Positions 14,951 through 26,863 of a DNA stretch of 29,090 nucleotides are shown here, one piece after another; within the stretch, counting starts at the first letter, position 1, and every line of letters begins with the position of its first letter. The DNA lies in contig URED01000032.1 in the NCBI GenBank assembly GCA_900546785.1, positions 1-29,090 on the forward strand, read 5' to 3'. The notes beneath the pieces were generated by a model. It had not been told where the DNA came from. It saw only the letters and a list, made by a program, of their open reading frames with translations, and made no database searches. The DNA comes from an uncultured Oscillospiraceae bacterium (GTDB taxonomy: Bacteria; Bacillota; Clostridia; Oscillospirales; Acutalibacteraceae). A program made the translations under genes and the position numbers.

Positions 14951-16069
14951 ATGAAATTTTCCTGCAACACAAAAAGCTTTAACGATGCGTGCAACAACGT
15001 TATGCGGGCTGTAAGCACAAAGGTAACGATCCCAACGATAGAGGGTATCCTTGTTGAATGCGGCTCCGACACCCTGAGTCTTACGGGCTATGATTTTGAA
15101 TTCGGCATTAATACGATCATGCAGGCAACGGTAAACGAGCCGGGCGCTATTGTAATCAACGCAAAAGTGCTGTGCGATATTATAAGAAAGGCCTCCAGCG
15201 AGACTGTGACCGTTGAGACGAACGGCACCTCCGTTTCCATTATTGCAGGCGCCGCGCAGTATAATATTATGGGTATAGAGGCAGACGAGTATCCCGAGCT
15301 TCCCAGCGTATCCGGCGGCGTTCCGCTTTTCATAAACCAGCATATCCTGCAAAATATGGTTATGCAGACGCTTTTTGCGGTGGCGGATAATGAAAATTCA
15401 AAGCAGGTGCATACCGGCCTTAAATTTGAAATGGGACTCAATCAGCTGCGGCTTGTAGGCGTAGACGGATACAGGCTTGCCATAAGAACGGAAACGATAA
15501 AATATGACGGCGAGGATATCAGCTTTATCGTGCCCAAAAAAACGATAAGAGAGCTTATCAAGATCATCGGCGCGGATAACGATAAGGATATCCAGATCAG
15601 CGTTGGCAAGCGCCATATTATTTTTGAAGTTGAAAATTACAGCATCATAAGCAGACTTCTTGAAGGCGATTTTCTTGATTATGAGGCGGCGCTGCCGAAA
15701 TCCTCTACTACGACCGTGCTGATCAATACGAACGACGCGATAGACTGTATAGAAAGAACGATACCGGTTATTGAAAACAACGCCAAAAACCCGATCAGAT
15801 GCCTGTTTGACAATGATGAGATGCGCGTTTCCACGGTTTCCTCTCTCGGCAGAGTTGTGGATTATACGCATGCGAATATCAGCGGCGCAAGGGTGGAGAT
15901 CGGTTTTAATTCCAAATATCTGCTTGACGCGCTTTCCGCGGCGGATACGGACCAGGTAAAAATAGAACTCGGCGGGCCGGTAAGCCCTGTCAAGGTACTT
16001 CCAGTTCATGACGAGCATTTTCTTTTCCTCGTTCTGCCGATGCGTTTAAAGGGCGCGGATAATCAGTAA
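14951..16069 (+). CDS. dnaN: DNA polymerase III sliding clamp (beta subunit)
   Basis: The 372-aa ring-forming processivity factor encircles DNA and tethers polymerases. The start [22 protein letters not shown], the three similar clamp subdomains and the C-terminal [18 protein letters not shown] pocket end are typical. Length fits the family. GGAGG lies 7-8 nt before the ATG. It is the second gene of the origin cluster and its product should bind the QISLF tail of the DinB encoded at 2324. Confidence 0.98.
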   Translation: MKFSCNTKSFNDACNNVMRAVSTKVTIPTIEGILVECGSDTLSLTGYDFEFGINTIMQATVNEPGAIVINAKVLCDIIRKASSETVTVETNGTSVSIIAGAAQYNIMGIEADEYPELPSVSGGVPLFINQHILQNMVMQTLFAVADNENSKQVHTGLKFEMGLNQLRLVGVDGYRLAIRTETIKYDGEDISFIVPKKTIRELIKIIGADNDKDIQISVGKRHIIFEVENYSIISRLLEGDFLDYEAALPKSSTTTVLINTNDAIDCIERTIPVIENNAKNPIRCLFDNDEMRVSTVSSLGRVVDYTHANISGARVEIGFNSKYLLDALSAADTDQVKIELGGPVSPVKVLPVHDEHFLFLVLPMRLKGADNQ

Positions 16070-16089
16070 CGTATGTATTAACAGAAAAT

Positions 16090-16341
16090 ATGAAAAAGAT
16101 AAAAGCAAAAATAGCCGAAAGGCAAAAAGAAAAAATAGAGATAGCAACGCCGTTTATAAAGCTGGACAGCTTTCTTAAATTTGCCGGCGCGGCGGAAACG
16201 GGCGCGTTTGCAAAGCAGCTTGTACAGGACGGGCGCGTTAAAGTAAACGGCGAGATCTGCACCGCGCGCGGAAAAAAGCTGAAGGCGGGAGACGTTGTTT
16301 CCTTTTTAAAAACGGATTATGAGATCATAAATGAAGATTAA
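16090..16341 (+). CDS. S4-domain RNA-binding protein (YaaA/RlbA type)
   Basis: The 83-aa protein has an S4 RNA-binding fold: [34 protein letters not shown], then [11 protein letters not shown]. It matches the small S4 protein regularly found between dnaN and recF in Firmicutes, proposed to act in ribosome assembly. The first about 17 residues (Lys/Glu-rich) are longer than in most homologues and no Shine-Dalgarno site precedes the ATG, so the start is uncertain or the gene is coupled to dnaN (20-nt gap). The 3' end overlaps recF by 11 nt. Confidence 0.88.
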   Translation: MKKIKAKIAERQKEKIEIATPFIKLDSFLKFAGAAETGAFAKQLVQDGRVKVNGEICTARGKKLKAGDVVSFLKTDYEIINED

Positions 16342-17425
16342 GACTCTAAAGGCTGAAAATTTTAGAAATCTGAAAGATATCTATACCGAATTTGAAGACG
16401 TAAATATTATTTACGGCAAAAATGCGCAGGGCAAAACGAATCTGCTTGAGGCAATCTATCTTTTTACCGGGGCGCGTTCTTTCAGAGGGGCGCGGGATTC
16501 AGAGCTGGTCTCTTTCGGTAAAGAAAAAGCGTCTCTTGAAATAGAATTTGAGGGAAACGGCAGGATCCAGAGCGCAGGTATAGAGATAGATTCAAAAAGA
16601 CATGCAAAGCTGAACGGCATTGCCAAAAAATCGGCGGCGGCGCTGGGAGATGAGATAAAGGCAGTTATCTTTTCACCTTCTCATTTAATGCTTGTAAAAG
16701 GAGGCCCGGCGGAAAGACGGCGGTTTGTTGACGACGCTTTGTGCCAGATCAAAAGCAATTATGCTTCCGTTTTAAAGTCATACAGCCGTTCGCTGATGCA
16801 AAGAAATATCGTTTTAAAGGATATTTCAATCAGCGCCGATCTGCGCAGCATGCTTTATGTGTGGGACGCTTCCCTTGCAAAAGAGGGCGCAAAGATCATT
16901 TTTCAGCGCCAAAAATATTTGGAGGCATTAACGCCGTATATAAAAGAAATATTCAGCGGTATCTCCGGCGGCAGTGAAGATATTGAATTAAAGCTTGCCG
17001 GTGATTTTGAATATGCAGGGCCGGAACAGACAGAGATAGAAAAAAAATTAAGGCAGACGCTTGGTGAAAATCAGAATGCGGATATTCTGAATAAGATCAC
17101 AAAAACAGGCCCGCACAGAGACGATATAGAGATACTGATAAACGGCAGATCCGCAAGGCTTTACGGCAGCCAGGGGCAGCAGAGGAGCTGTGTGCTTGCA
17201 CTGAAGCTGGCGGAGGCAAGCCTTTTATATGAAAAAACGGGGATAAAGCCAGCCGCACTGCTGGATGATGTTATGAGCGAGCTGGATGAGATAAGGCAGG
17301 ATTATATATTGAACCATCTTAAAGACTGGCAGGTGTTCATAACCTGTTGTGACGCCGAAAGCGTGCTGCGTCTTAAAGAGGGAAAGACCATCAAAATAGA
17401 AAACGGCGCAATTTCGGAGGCATGA
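16331..17425 (+). CDS. recF: Recombination protein RecF
   Basis: The 364-aa SMC-like ATPase loads RecA at gaps together with RecO and RecR. It has Walker [11 protein letters not shown] (about 29-38), the [15 protein letters not shown] segment, the RecF block [27 protein letters not shown], the ABC signature YGSQGQQRS and Walker [11 protein letters not shown]. The start overlaps the end of the S4 gene (ATGAAGATTAA shared), indicating translational coupling. It is followed after one base by remB. Confidence 0.97.
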   Translation: MKIKTLKAENFRNLKDIYTEFEDVNIIYGKNAQGKTNLLEAIYLFTGARSFRGARDSELVSFGKEKASLEIEFEGNGRIQSAGIEIDSKRHAKLNGIAKKSAAALGDEIKAVIFSPSHLMLVKGGPAERRRFVDDALCQIKSNYASVLKSYSRSLMQRNIVLKDISISADLRSMLYVWDASLAKEGAKIIFQRQKYLEALTPYIKEIFSGISGGSEDIELKLAGDFEYAGPEQTEIEKKLRQTLGENQNADILNKITKTGPHRDDIEILINGRSARLYGSQGQQRSCVLALKLAEASLLYEKTGIKPAALLDDVMSELDEIRQDYILNHLKDWQVFITCCDAESVLRLKEGKTIKIENGAISEA

Positions 17426-17426
17426 A

Positions 17427-19639
<2,213 letters not shown>

Positions 19640-19677
19640 AAAACGGTGCTGAACTTTTAAATATAACGATTTTTATC

Positions 19678-19861
19678 ACAATCCCTCCGGATTGGCTACG
19701 CCAACCCACCGGCTGCGCAACCCTTTTGTCGCTGCGCGACATTTCCCCCGGTAGGGGAATCTTCTTTACACAAGGGAGGCGAAGTTGTAGCCATAGTGCT
19801 GTTGTTTAAATCGGCTCCCCTGTGTAAGGGGAGCTGTCAACAGAGTTGACTGAGGGGTTGT
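19678..19861. mobile_element. MITE-like element, copy 3, between gyrB and gyrA
   Basis: A 184-bp non-coding element in opposite orientation to the copy at 7594. Ends are ACAATCCCTCCG (19678) and TGACTGAGGGGTTGT (19847-19861), which match the inverted repeats of copy 1; the GCTCCCCT/AGGGGAGC hairpin is shared too (19814-19834). Its middle differs from copy 1 and holds extra hairpins. It ends 35 bp before gyrA, leaving little room for a native gyrA promoter. Confidence 0.8.
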
Positions 19862-19896
19862 AATCATAAAACAAATACGTATTTTCGGAGGTTAAA

Positions 19897-22398
19897 ATGG
19901 CAGACGATATAGTGCGTTATGACAACCAAAAGATCTTAGATGTTGAAATAAACAAGGAAGTGCGCAAGGCTTTTCTTGATTATTCCATGAGCGTTATCGT
20001 TCAGCGTGCGCTGCCCGATGTAAGGGACGGCTTAAAACCCGTGCACAGGCGTATTCTTTACACGATGTTTGAGAATAACCTTTACCCGGACAGGCCTTAC
20101 AGAAAGTGCGCGGATACCGTCGGTTCCGTTCTGGGCCGCTATCATCCGCACGGCGACGCATCAGTTTATGACGCTATGGTAAGGCTTGCGCAAAGCTTTT
20201 CCATGAGATATATGCTTGTTGACGGCCACGGCAACTTCGGTACGGTTGACGGCGACCCGCCGGCGGCATACAGGTATACGGAATCCCGCATGAGCAAGAT
20301 CAGTATGCGCATGCTGCAGGATATTGACAAGGATACCGTTGATTTTCAGCCGAACTATGACGACCGTTTAAAGGAACCCACCGTTTTACCCACAAGATTT
20401 CCAAATCTGCTTGTAAACGGCACATCGGGTATCGCCGTAGGTATGGCAACGAACATTCCGCCGCACAACATGAAAGAAGTGGTGGACGGCGTAAATTATC
20501 TGATAGATCACCCGGACTGCGACACGGCGGAGCTGATGCAGTTTATAAAAGGCCCCGATTTTCCCACGGCGGGAATCATCATGGGCACCAAAGGTATAAA
20601 GGAAGCCTATTCCACCGGCAGGGGCAAGATCTATATCCGCGCGCGTGCAGAGATCGTTGAGGACAAGGCGGATCATTACAAGATCATCATCACCGAGCTT
20701 CCCTATCAGGTAAAAAAAGCGGAGCTGATCACAAAGATCGCAGAGCTTGCAAAAGAAAAACGCCTGGAAGGCATCTCCGGCATCAAAGACCTTACAAACA
20801 GAAAGGGCATGCACGTTGAGATCAGCTTAAAAAGAGACGCAAACGCGCAGGTCGTGCTCAACAATCTTTATAAAATGACGCAGATGCAGATCACTTTCGG
20901 TGTGATCATGCTTGCGCTTGTTGACGGCGTTCCGAGAATTCTGACCTTAAAGCAGATGCTTCAGAACTATATAAAGTTCAGGGAAGAAGTCATCACCCGC
21001 CGCGTTACCTACGATCTTAAAAAGGCGCAGGCAAGGGCGCATATTTTAGAGGGCCTGAAAAAAGCCATAGATATTGTGGATGATATCATTGCCACGATCC
21101 GTTCCTGCAAGGGCGGCAAGGCAGAGGCAAAGCAGGCAATCATGGAAAAGTTTGAGTTTGACGATCCGCAGGCGACCGCGATAGTCAATTTCCAGCTTGG
21201 ACAGCTTGCCGGGCTGGAGATAGAAAAGATCGTGAACGAACTTGAAGAACTTGAAAACAGGATAGCCGATTACACGGATATTCTTCAGCACGAGGAAAGA
21301 GTTTTCAACATCATCAAAGAGGAATCCGCAGAGATCGTGGATAAATTCGGAGACGACAGAAAAACGGAGATCAGCGCCGTTATCGGCTCTGTTGACGATG
21401 AGGATCTTATCCCCGTGGAAGAGAGCATTCTTACCCTTACGAATATGGGTTATATGAAGCGCATGACGGTGGATACCTACAGGGCGCAGAACAGGGGCGG
21501 CAGAGGCATCATGGGCATGAGCCGCCGCGAAGAGGACGTTGCCAAAACGATGTTCACCTGCTCTTCGCACGATGTTGTGTTCCTTTTCACCAACACGGGC
21601 AAGGTATTCCGCAAAAAGGCGTATGAGATACCCGCTTCCTCAAGGACGGGCAAGGGCATGAATGTTGTGAACCTTCTGCCGCTTGAAAAGGGAGAGACCG
21701 TCTCCGCCATGGTCAAGATACCGCAGGAGGAGAGCCGCCGTTACCTTTGCATGGTCACGAAGAAGGGAATCATCAAAAGAACGGATATTGACGAATATAA
21801 ACATATCCGCCAGAGCGGCATCATTGCGATCAATCTTGACGAGGGCGACGAGCTTGCCTATGTTGAGATAACGGACGGCACAAGAAAGCTTGTTGTGGCA
21901 ACGCACGGCGGCATGTGCATCTGCTTTGATGAAAACGACGCCCGCCTGATCGGCAGAACGGCAAGGGGCGTGCGCGCCATAAGCCTTGACGAGGACGATT
22001 ATGTGGTTGGCTTTGCCGCGTCGCTTGACGGCTATACGCTGCTGACCGTTTCTGAAACGGGCTTCGGCAGACGAAGTGATTTTGAAGATTACCGCGTGCA
22101 GAACCGCGGCGGCAAGGGGCTTATCAATTACCGCACGGATCAGTTCGGCAAGGTTGCCATGATCGCACCCGTAAAGGACGATGACGATGTTATCATGATA
22201 ACGAGCGACGGTATCGTGATCCGCACGCACGCGGATCAGATATCCACCTTTAAGCGGCCGAGCAAGGGCGTTAAGGTAATGCGCGTAAACGAGGGAGAGA
22301 AGATCGCCACGATCTCCGTTGTGGACAGGCTTGATGAGGAGCCTGAAGGCGAACCGCAGGAAACCGAAACGGAGACCGCCGGTGCGGAAAACGAATGA
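19897..22398 (+). CDS. gyrA: DNA gyrase subunit A
   Basis: The 833-aa breakage-reunion subunit has the catalytic tyrosine in [11 protein letters not shown] (about residue 127), and the C-terminal DNA-wrapping domain has GyrA-box-like QNRGGRG and a second QNRGGKG. An acidic tail ends the protein. In the quinolone-binding helix, [12 protein letters not shown] has Ala at residue 88, the position equal to Ser83 of Escherichia coli, while the acidic partner (Asp) is kept. CGGAGG (19885-19890) precedes the ATG. Transcription probably comes partly from gyrB read-through across the MITE. Confidence 0.98.
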   Translation: MADDIVRYDNQKILDVEINKEVRKAFLDYSMSVIVQRALPDVRDGLKPVHRRILYTMFENNLYPDRPYRKCADTVGSVLGRYHPHGDASVYDAMVRLAQSFSMRYMLVDGHGNFGTVDGDPPAAYRYTESRMSKISMRMLQDIDKDTVDFQPNYDDRLKEPTVLPTRFPNLLVNGTSGIAVGMATNIPPHNMKEVVDGVNYLIDHPDCDTAELMQFIKGPDFPTAGIIMGTKGIKEAYSTGRGKIYIRARAEIVEDKADHYKIIITELPYQVKKAELITKIAELAKEKRLEGISGIKDLTNRKGMHVEISLKRDANAQVVLNNLYKMTQMQITFGVIMLALVDGVPRILTLKQMLQNYIKFREEVITRRVTYDLKKAQARAHILEGLKKAIDIVDDIIATIRSCKGGKAEAKQAIMEKFEFDDPQATAIVNFQLGQLAGLEIEKIVNELEELENRIADYTDILQHEERVFNIIKEESAEIVDKFGDDRKTEISAVIGSVDDEDLIPVEESILTLTNMGYMKRMTVDTYRAQNRGGRGIMGMSRREEDVAKTMFTCSSHDVVFLFTNTGKVFRKKAYEIPASSRTGKGMNVVNLLPLEKGETVSAMVKIPQEESRRYLCMVTKKGIIKRTDIDEYKHIRQSGIIAINLDEGDELAYVEITDGTRKLVVATHGGMCICFDENDARLIGRTARGVRAISLDEDDYVVGFAASLDGYTLLTVSETGFGRRSDFEDYRVQNRGGKGLINYRTDQFGKVAMIAPVKDDDDVIMITSDGIVIRTHADQISTFKRPSKGVKVMRVNEGEKIATISVVDRLDEEPEGEPQETETETAGAENE

Positions 22399-22438
22399 TC
22401 ACAGTTTATAAAGAATACGATCATGAATAACTACAGAC

Positions 22439-22469
22439 AAAGAGGGCTGCACACGCAGCCCTCTTTTTT
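22439..22469 (+). terminator. Terminator of gyrA
   Basis: AGAGGGCTGC (22441-22450) pairs perfectly with GCAGCCCTCT (22455-22464), 4-nt loop, T-tail. It closes the dnaA-gyrA block. Between here and 22609 the sequence is mostly AT-rich and no gene is seen. Confidence 0.95.
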
Positions 22470-22609
22470 CCCCAACTTAGACTCACCTATATAGTTGTAA
22501 AAAGCGCACGGTTTGCAGAAACGAAGCCTTTAGCCGCGGCAGGCAAAAAAATAATATTAAAGCAAAATCTGCCTATCATATTAATAATATATTAAATAAA
22601 TATTTTTTG

Positions 22610-22638
22610 TTGAAATCAGGCGTTAAATGTTATATAAT
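22610..22638 (+). promoter_or_regulatory. Promoter of the LCP gene
   Basis: TTGAAA (22610-22615), 17-bp spacer, TATAAT (22633-22638), 58 bp before the start codon. Confidence 0.7.
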
Positions 22639-22696
22639 GTTTCCGTGTTATATCAAAACAGGGCGGCGCGGCAACGTGTCAAAGAGGTGAATAGTG

Positions 22697-24340
22697 ATGA
22701 ACGATTCTTCTTTTGATGTTGACGAGATACTTAAGCAGGTTAGGAAAAGAAGAGAAGAAAACGAGGCGCAGATAAAAGCGCAGAGCGCGGGCATACGGGA
22801 AAGCCAAAAGCCTGCGGATAAAAAGGCAGATACACCGAAAAAAGAAGCGGCTGTAAATACAAAAGCCGAAAACCCAAAAAAACCGGCGGCAGAGCCTCCG
22901 CACATGGTAAAACAACAGGAAAAGCCGCCTGTTAAAAAAGAAAGACCGGCTCAAAGCGCAGCGCGCGCCGAAAGCGTTGCAGGCAGCGCACCCAATCAGG
23001 CGCCTGCAGCGGAAAAGGCTGCTGCACCGCAGAGAAAAAACACGGAAAACATCGGAAAAGAGCAGCCGCAGGTTTCGGCAAATCCTGCGCCTGCGGTGCA
23101 TTATGATACGGATGAAAACGGCAACGTAAACATTATGAATTATGCCGAAATCCCGCAGACCGCGCAGAAAAAAACAAAAAAAGCAAAGAAAAAGGCTTCA
23201 AAGCTTACAAAAATATTAAGAGCGGTAATCGCAATTTTGCTTGTTTTGATCATAGCGGGCGGCGCCGGCATATATATTTATATGAACAACATTCTCAACA
23301 GCGCAACCGAAAACCCGGAGCAGACGCAGACGCTTGATGAATGGACCGGCATGGATGTGCTTGTTGAAAATTTTGATCCCATTAACGAGGACGAATATGC
23401 GGCTTCATACCGCGATATGATAAGAAAATGGTATTATAACGGCTCCCCGGCGTCCTCCACCCACGTGCTCAACGTGCTGCTGATCGGCGAGGATACAAGG
23501 GACGAGGAGATAACAGACCGGGATACAAGAGCCGATTCGGCTATCATCGCAAGCGTGAATATCGATACCCAGCAGATCACGCTGACCTCCATACTGCGCG
23601 ATTCCTACATTTATTATGAGGTCACGGAGGGCGACGAGGACAGCGGCCGCTACGGCAAGATAAACGAGGCGATGTACTACGGCGGTATAGATTGCTATAT
23701 CAGAGCCGTGGAAAACAATTTTAAAATCAACATCGATAATTACGTTATTGTTAATTTTGACAGCTTTGAAAGCATCATAGATACACTGGGCGGCATAACC
23801 GTTGAAATGACCGCCGCGGAGATCAGAGAGATAAACAACCATCCTTCGCGCTACGGAAACGTAAGCATAGACGCCGAGGAGGGACTGGTTGACCTCAGCG
23901 GTGAACAGGCGCTTGCCTATTGCAGGATCCGCTATATCGATTCGGATAACGCAAGGGCGGACCGCCAGAAAACGGTGCTGCTGAAAATATTTGAAAAGAT
24001 GAAGAACGCATCAACCGTTAAGTCGCTTGAAGTGGCAAACAATCTTTTGCCGTATGTTAAAATGGGCTTTTCCAAATCCGAGCTGCTTGACATCGGTTCC
24101 TATGCGCTCGGCCACGGCTGGCTGAGCTTCCAGACGAATACGCAGACCGTGCCGGAAAACACGACCGATGAGAACGGAGAGGTGATCACCACCTGCCGCG
24201 GCGGCAACTATTACGGCGCTTGGTGCTGGAAAGTGGATCTGCCGCTCTCGGCGCAGCTTATACAGCAAAGCATCTACGGCAAAACAAATATTACCCTTGC
24301 GCAGAACAGGGTTGATTTTGACGATCTTCCTCTTTACTGA
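22697..24340 (+). CDS. LytR-CpsA-Psr (LCP) family wall glycopolymer transferase
   Basis: The 547-aa protein has an unusually long cytoplasmic part of about 170 residues, rich in Lys, Ala, Pro and Glu and probably disordered, then one membrane segment (about 173-195) and an extracellular LCP domain (about 255-440). Active-site landmarks are LLIGEDTRDEE, DTRADSAIIASVN, LTSILRDSYI, LGGITVEM and ALAYCRIRYIDSDNARADRQ, with the Arg and Asp residues that bind the polyprenyl-phosphate head group. LCP enzymes move teichoic acid or capsule precursors from lipid carrier to peptidoglycan. ATG 22697 is chosen over the adjacent GTG because AGAGGTG has 7-nt spacing to it. MgtC-family gene follows after 27 nt. 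Confidence 0.92.
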   Translation: MNDSSFDVDEILKQVRKRREENEAQIKAQSAGIRESQKPADKKADTPKKEAAVNTKAENPKKPAAEPPHMVKQQEKPPVKKERPAQSAARAESVAGSAPNQAPAAEKAAAPQRKNTENIGKEQPQVSANPAPAVHYDTDENGNVNIMNYAEIPQTAQKKTKKAKKKASKLTKILRAVIAILLVLIIAGGAGIYIYMNNILNSATENPEQTQTLDEWTGMDVLVENFDPINEDEYAASYRDMIRKWYYNGSPASSTHVLNVLLIGEDTRDEEITDRDTRADSAIIASVNIDTQQITLTSILRDSYIYYEVTEGDEDSGRYGKINEAMYYGGIDCYIRAVENNFKINIDNYVIVNFDSFESIIDTLGGITVEMTAAEIREINNHPSRYGNVSIDAEEGLVDLSGEQALAYCRIRYIDSDNARADRQKTVLLKIFEKMKNASTVKSLEVANNLLPYVKMGFSKSELLDIGSYALGHGWLSFQTNTQTVPENTTDENGEVITTCRGGNYYGAWCWKVDLPLSAQLIQQSIYGKTNITLAQNRVDFDDLPLY

Positions 24341-24367
24341 TGATCTTATAAAAGGAGTTAAGTTAAA

Positions 24368-25078
24368 ATGCCAGAAATAACCACGGTTTTGGGATTCTCA
24401 ATCAGGCTTCTCATAGCAGTGGGGCTCGGAATACTCATAGGCGCCGAGCGCCAGCTTACCAAGCACAGAACGGGTATTCTTACAAATGTTATCGTGTGCG
24501 TGGGTTCCTTTGCGTTTACTGCGTTTTCCTATCTTGCTCAGGATTCGAATGCAGACGTTACCCGTATCGCCGCGCAGATTGTTTCCGGCATAGGTTTTCT
24601 CGGCGCCGGCGTTATTATAAGCGACGGCACAAAGATAAAAGGAATCAACACGGCGGCGTCGATTTGGGCGTCCGCATCCGTGGGCATTCTCTGCTGCCTG
24701 GATAAATGGTGGTTTGCCGCGCTGGTTGCCGGCACGATCGTGCTTTCTCATCTTGTGATCCACCCCATAACGGAATTTATTTCAAAAAAGCAGAAATATA
24801 ATAAGGAAAAATCAGATAAGCAGGAAACCTTTTACCGCATTACGATCGTCAGCACAGAGGAAAATGCCGTTGAGATAAAAAAGAACATCATAGAATATTT
24901 CCGAGAGCTGGACGACGTTTTGCTCAGAAACCTCGAGATGATAGATCTTGACGGCGGCAGCGTAAAAGTTCACGCGGATTTTTCAACCAAGCGCAAAAAC
25001 AACGAGCTTGTGGAACACATCATAACCCATGTGGGCAAGCATGAGGATATTATCTCCACCGGCTGGAAGCATATGTGA
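24368..25078 (+). CDS. MgtC/SapB family membrane protein
   Basis: The 236-aa protein has four to five N-terminal membrane helices (about 8-140) with family motifs LGILIGAERQ, RTGILTNVIVCVGS, AAQIVSGIGFLGAGVII, IKGINTAASIWASASVGI, and a C-terminal soluble ACT-like regulatory domain (about 150-236). MgtC proteins in pathogens help growth under low Mg2+ and acid stress; the role in commensals is not known. AAAGGAG lies upstream of the start. It probably shares the LCP gene's transcript. Confidence 0.93.
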   Translation: MPEITTVLGFSIRLLIAVGLGILIGAERQLTKHRTGILTNVIVCVGSFAFTAFSYLAQDSNADVTRIAAQIVSGIGFLGAGVIISDGTKIKGINTAASIWASASVGILCCLDKWWFAALVAGTIVLSHLVIHPITEFISKKQKYNKEKSDKQETFYRITIVSTEENAVEIKKNIIEYFRELDDVLLRNLEMIDLDGGSVKVHADFSTKRKNNELVEHIITHVGKHEDIISTGWKHM

Positions 25079-25083
25079 TACAT

Positions 25084-25109
25084 AAAAAAGCAGCTCACAG
25101 GAGCTGCTT
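25084..25109. terminator. Hairpin terminator between converging units
   Basis: AGCAGCTC (25089-25096) pairs with GAGCTGCT (25101-25108). On the minus strand a T6 tail follows (25089-25084), closing the structured element that follows oadG. On the plus strand the tail is only TTTC, so it is weaker for the MgtC gene. Confidence 0.75.
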
Positions 25110-25295
25110 TCAGACTGTCGATAAAGTCGGCTGAATCGCGCGATATATGCTTTACATATTCAAAGCAAAGAAAAGCAGCAAAACATAGAATAGCAATTTA
25201 ATCGTAAAGAAATAAATGTTAAAAAACAGTTAAATGGCGCATGAACCAAGTGTTCATGCGCCATTTGCGCTTTCCGTTTTTTGCTCGGGGGCAGT
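25107..25295 (-). repeat. Dispersed structured element, copy 2 (possible ncRNA)
   Basis: Read on the minus strand it repeats the layout of 52-230: TACTGCCCCCGAGC block near 25282-25295, a perfect 15-bp hairpin (25232-25246 with 25252-25266) followed by CTGTTTTTT, a variable AT-rich part, and the conserved block that ends GACAGTCTGAA at about 25110, directly joined to a terminator. The hairpin shows a G-C pair where copy 1 has C-G. The copies are inverted relative to each other and about 25 kb apart with oriC between them. Confidence 0.65.
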
Positions 25296-25470
25296 ACCGT
25301 TGTACGGCACCCGCTCGCAAGAAAACGAAATTCAGCTCGATTTCTCGAAGTCTCCTCAGCGTGTAGGATTGCCCACTCTTCTAAATTTACACCTTTTTTT
25401 CTACACGCTGAGACCGCTCTTCCAAAAGGAAGAGCGGTCCGGGTATCAATGCCGTTCATACAAGGCATTG
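25296..25470. other. Hairpin-rich non-coding stretch after oadG
   Basis: Three further stems stand between the repeat and oadG: a perfect 12-bp stem CTCAGCGTGTAG (25355-25366) with CTACACGCTGAG (25401-25412), 34-nt loop; an 11-bp stem ACCGCTCTTCC (25413-25423) with GGAAGAGCGGT (25428-25438), loop AAAA; and AATGCC (25448-25453) with GGCATT (25464-25469). None has a proper T tail. Open frames cross it on both strands, but their peptides look like shadows of repetitive sequence. Confidence 0.55.
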
Positions 25471-25476
25471 GGGATA

Positions 25477-25683
25477 TTACTTATCCTGATCTTTTTTCTT
25501 ATCTTTCTTTTTGCCCGCCTGAGAGGCTTTATTAAGGCCGTAAGTGATCAGAATGATAACGCCGATAACAAGGAAGATGCCTACCATGCCGATAGCCATT
25601 ATGGGAAGCGTTTCTTTCCAGGAATCGGGGTGAAGCTCAAGCGCCATTGCCAAAGCGCCTATTTTTGCGATCAAATTATACAT
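25477..25683 (-). CDS. Na+-pump decarboxylase gamma subunit (OadG-like)
   Basis: The 68-aa protein has one membrane helix (about 27-48, MAIGMVGIFLVIGVIILITYG) and a strongly basic/acidic Lys-rich tail, the layout of OadG/MmdD gamma chains that assemble the Na+-translocating decarboxylase. GGAGGTG precedes the start. It lies 13 nt after oadB. The hydrophilic tail lacks an evident zinc-binding His cluster. The identity of the decarboxylase substrate cannot be told. Confidence 0.82.
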   Translation of the reverse strand: MYNLIAKIGALAMALELHPDSWKETLPIMAIGMVGIFLVIGVIILITYGLNKASQAGKKKDKKKDQDK

Positions 25684-25696
25684 ACAGGCACCTCCG

Positions 25697-26851
25697 TCAG
25701 ATTATTTCTTCAACAAGGGTGAGGATAAGGCCGCCGGCGATAACCGAAGCGATCTGACCGGAAACGTTTACGCTTATGGACTGCATAAGCAGGAAGTTTT
25801 GGTTATCCTCTTTCAGACCCATCTGGTTTACAACACGTCCGCTCATCGGGAATGCGGAAATACCGGCAGCACCGATCATCGGATTGATCTTCTTGCCCTT
25901 CGGCAGGAAGATGTTGAGTATTTTTGCAAAGAATACGCCGCCTGCCGTATCAAATACGAAAGCAACAAGGCCGAGCGCAAGGATAAGGATCGTCTGCCAC
26001 TGCAAAAAGTCCTCATAATGCATTCTGGAAGCAACGGTAAGGCCAAGCAGGATCGTGATGATATTTGCAAGGGAGTTCTGCGCCGTTTCCGAAAGCGCGT
26101 TGAGCACGCCGCATTCACGGATCAGGTTACCGAACATCAGGAAGCCTACGAGCGCAACGGATTTGGGAGCTACCAGACCCGCAACGATCGTAATGATGAT
26201 CGGGAACAGGATCTTTGTAAGCTTGGAAACCTCGCCCGGCTGATATTTCATTCGGATCAGGCGCTCTTTTTTGGTTGTGCAGAGCTTGATTACCGGCGGC
26301 TGGATAATGGGAACGAGCGCCATATAAGAATATGCCGCAACCATGATCGGGCCGAGATATGCGGAGTTGAGCTCCTGCGCAACGAAGATGGATGTGGGGC
26401 CGTCCGCCGCGCCGATGATGGCAATGGAAGCCGCATCCCTGAAATCAAAGAAGAACGACGCGATAAAGAATGTAAAGAAGATACCGAACTGCGCCGCCGC
26501 GCCGAAGAGCATCAGCCACGGATTTTTGAGCAGCGGGCCGAAATCGATCATGGCGCCGATGCCGATAAACAACAGAAGCGGAAACAGCTCATTTGAGATA
26601 CCCGCATTAAACAAAACGGTGATCGGCCCCTCTTCCGTTGAGCCTGCCTGCGTGATCGCGCCCGAAAGCGGCAGGTTTACAAGAATGGTGCCGAAGCCCA
26701 TTGGCAAAAGGAGCGTCGGCTCCATTTCTTTTTTGATCGCAAGGAAAACGAGAAGCCCGCCGATAGCGATCATTACGACTTGCTGCCAAACAATATTTCC
26801 GAAATTGGAAAAGAGATTGGCAAACGTGTCCAAAACGCTTAGATTAATCAT
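25697..26851 (-). CDS. Na+-translocating decarboxylase beta subunit (OadB/GcdB/MmdB family)
   Basis: The 384-aa integral membrane subunit decarboxylates the carboxybiotin carrier and exports Na+. Conserved elements are GIGAMIDFGPLL, AIIGAADGPTSIF with the essential aspartate, the GVLNALSETAQNSLANI segment, and the SVNVSGQIAS block with Asn and Ser of the ion path. GGAGG sits between the purB stop and this ATG (12-nt gap), so it is in the purC-purB transcript. No carboxyltransferase (alpha) or biotin-carrier gene is adjacent; these must be encoded elsewhere. Substrate (oxaloacetate, methylmalonyl-CoA, glutaconyl-CoA or malonate) is undetermined. Confidence 0.94.
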   Translation of the reverse strand: MINLSVLDTFANLFSNFGNIVWQQVVMIAIGGLLVFLAIKKEMEPTLLLPMGFGTILVNLPLSGAITQAGSTEEGPITVLFNAGISNELFPLLLFIGIGAMIDFGPLLKNPWLMLFGAAAQFGIFFTFFIASFFFDFRDAASIAIIGAADGPTSIFVAQELNSAYLGPIMVAAYSYMALVPIIQPPVIKLCTTKKERLIRMKYQPGEVSKLTKILFPIIITIVAGLVAPKSVALVGFLMFGNLIRECGVLNALSETAQNSLANIITILLGLTVASRMHYEDFLQWQTILILALGLVAFVFDTAGGVFFAKILNIFLPKGKKINPMIGAAGISAFPMSGRVVNQMGLKEDNQNFLLMQSISVNVSGQIASVIAGGLILTLVEEII

Positions 26852-26863
26852 TTTTACCTCCGG

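Noticed and set aside
22470..22609. Possible riboswitch in the gap after gyrA (GC-rich patches near 22505-22545)
   Set aside because: The patches match no known aptamer landmarks and lie upstream of the predicted LCP promoter, so they would not be in its leader.
25160..25535. Open frames on both strands across the repeat after oadG (up to 102 aa)
   Set aside because: They overlap perfect hairpins and a dispersed repeat, lack ribosome sites, and are open on both strands at once; treated as repeat-derived.
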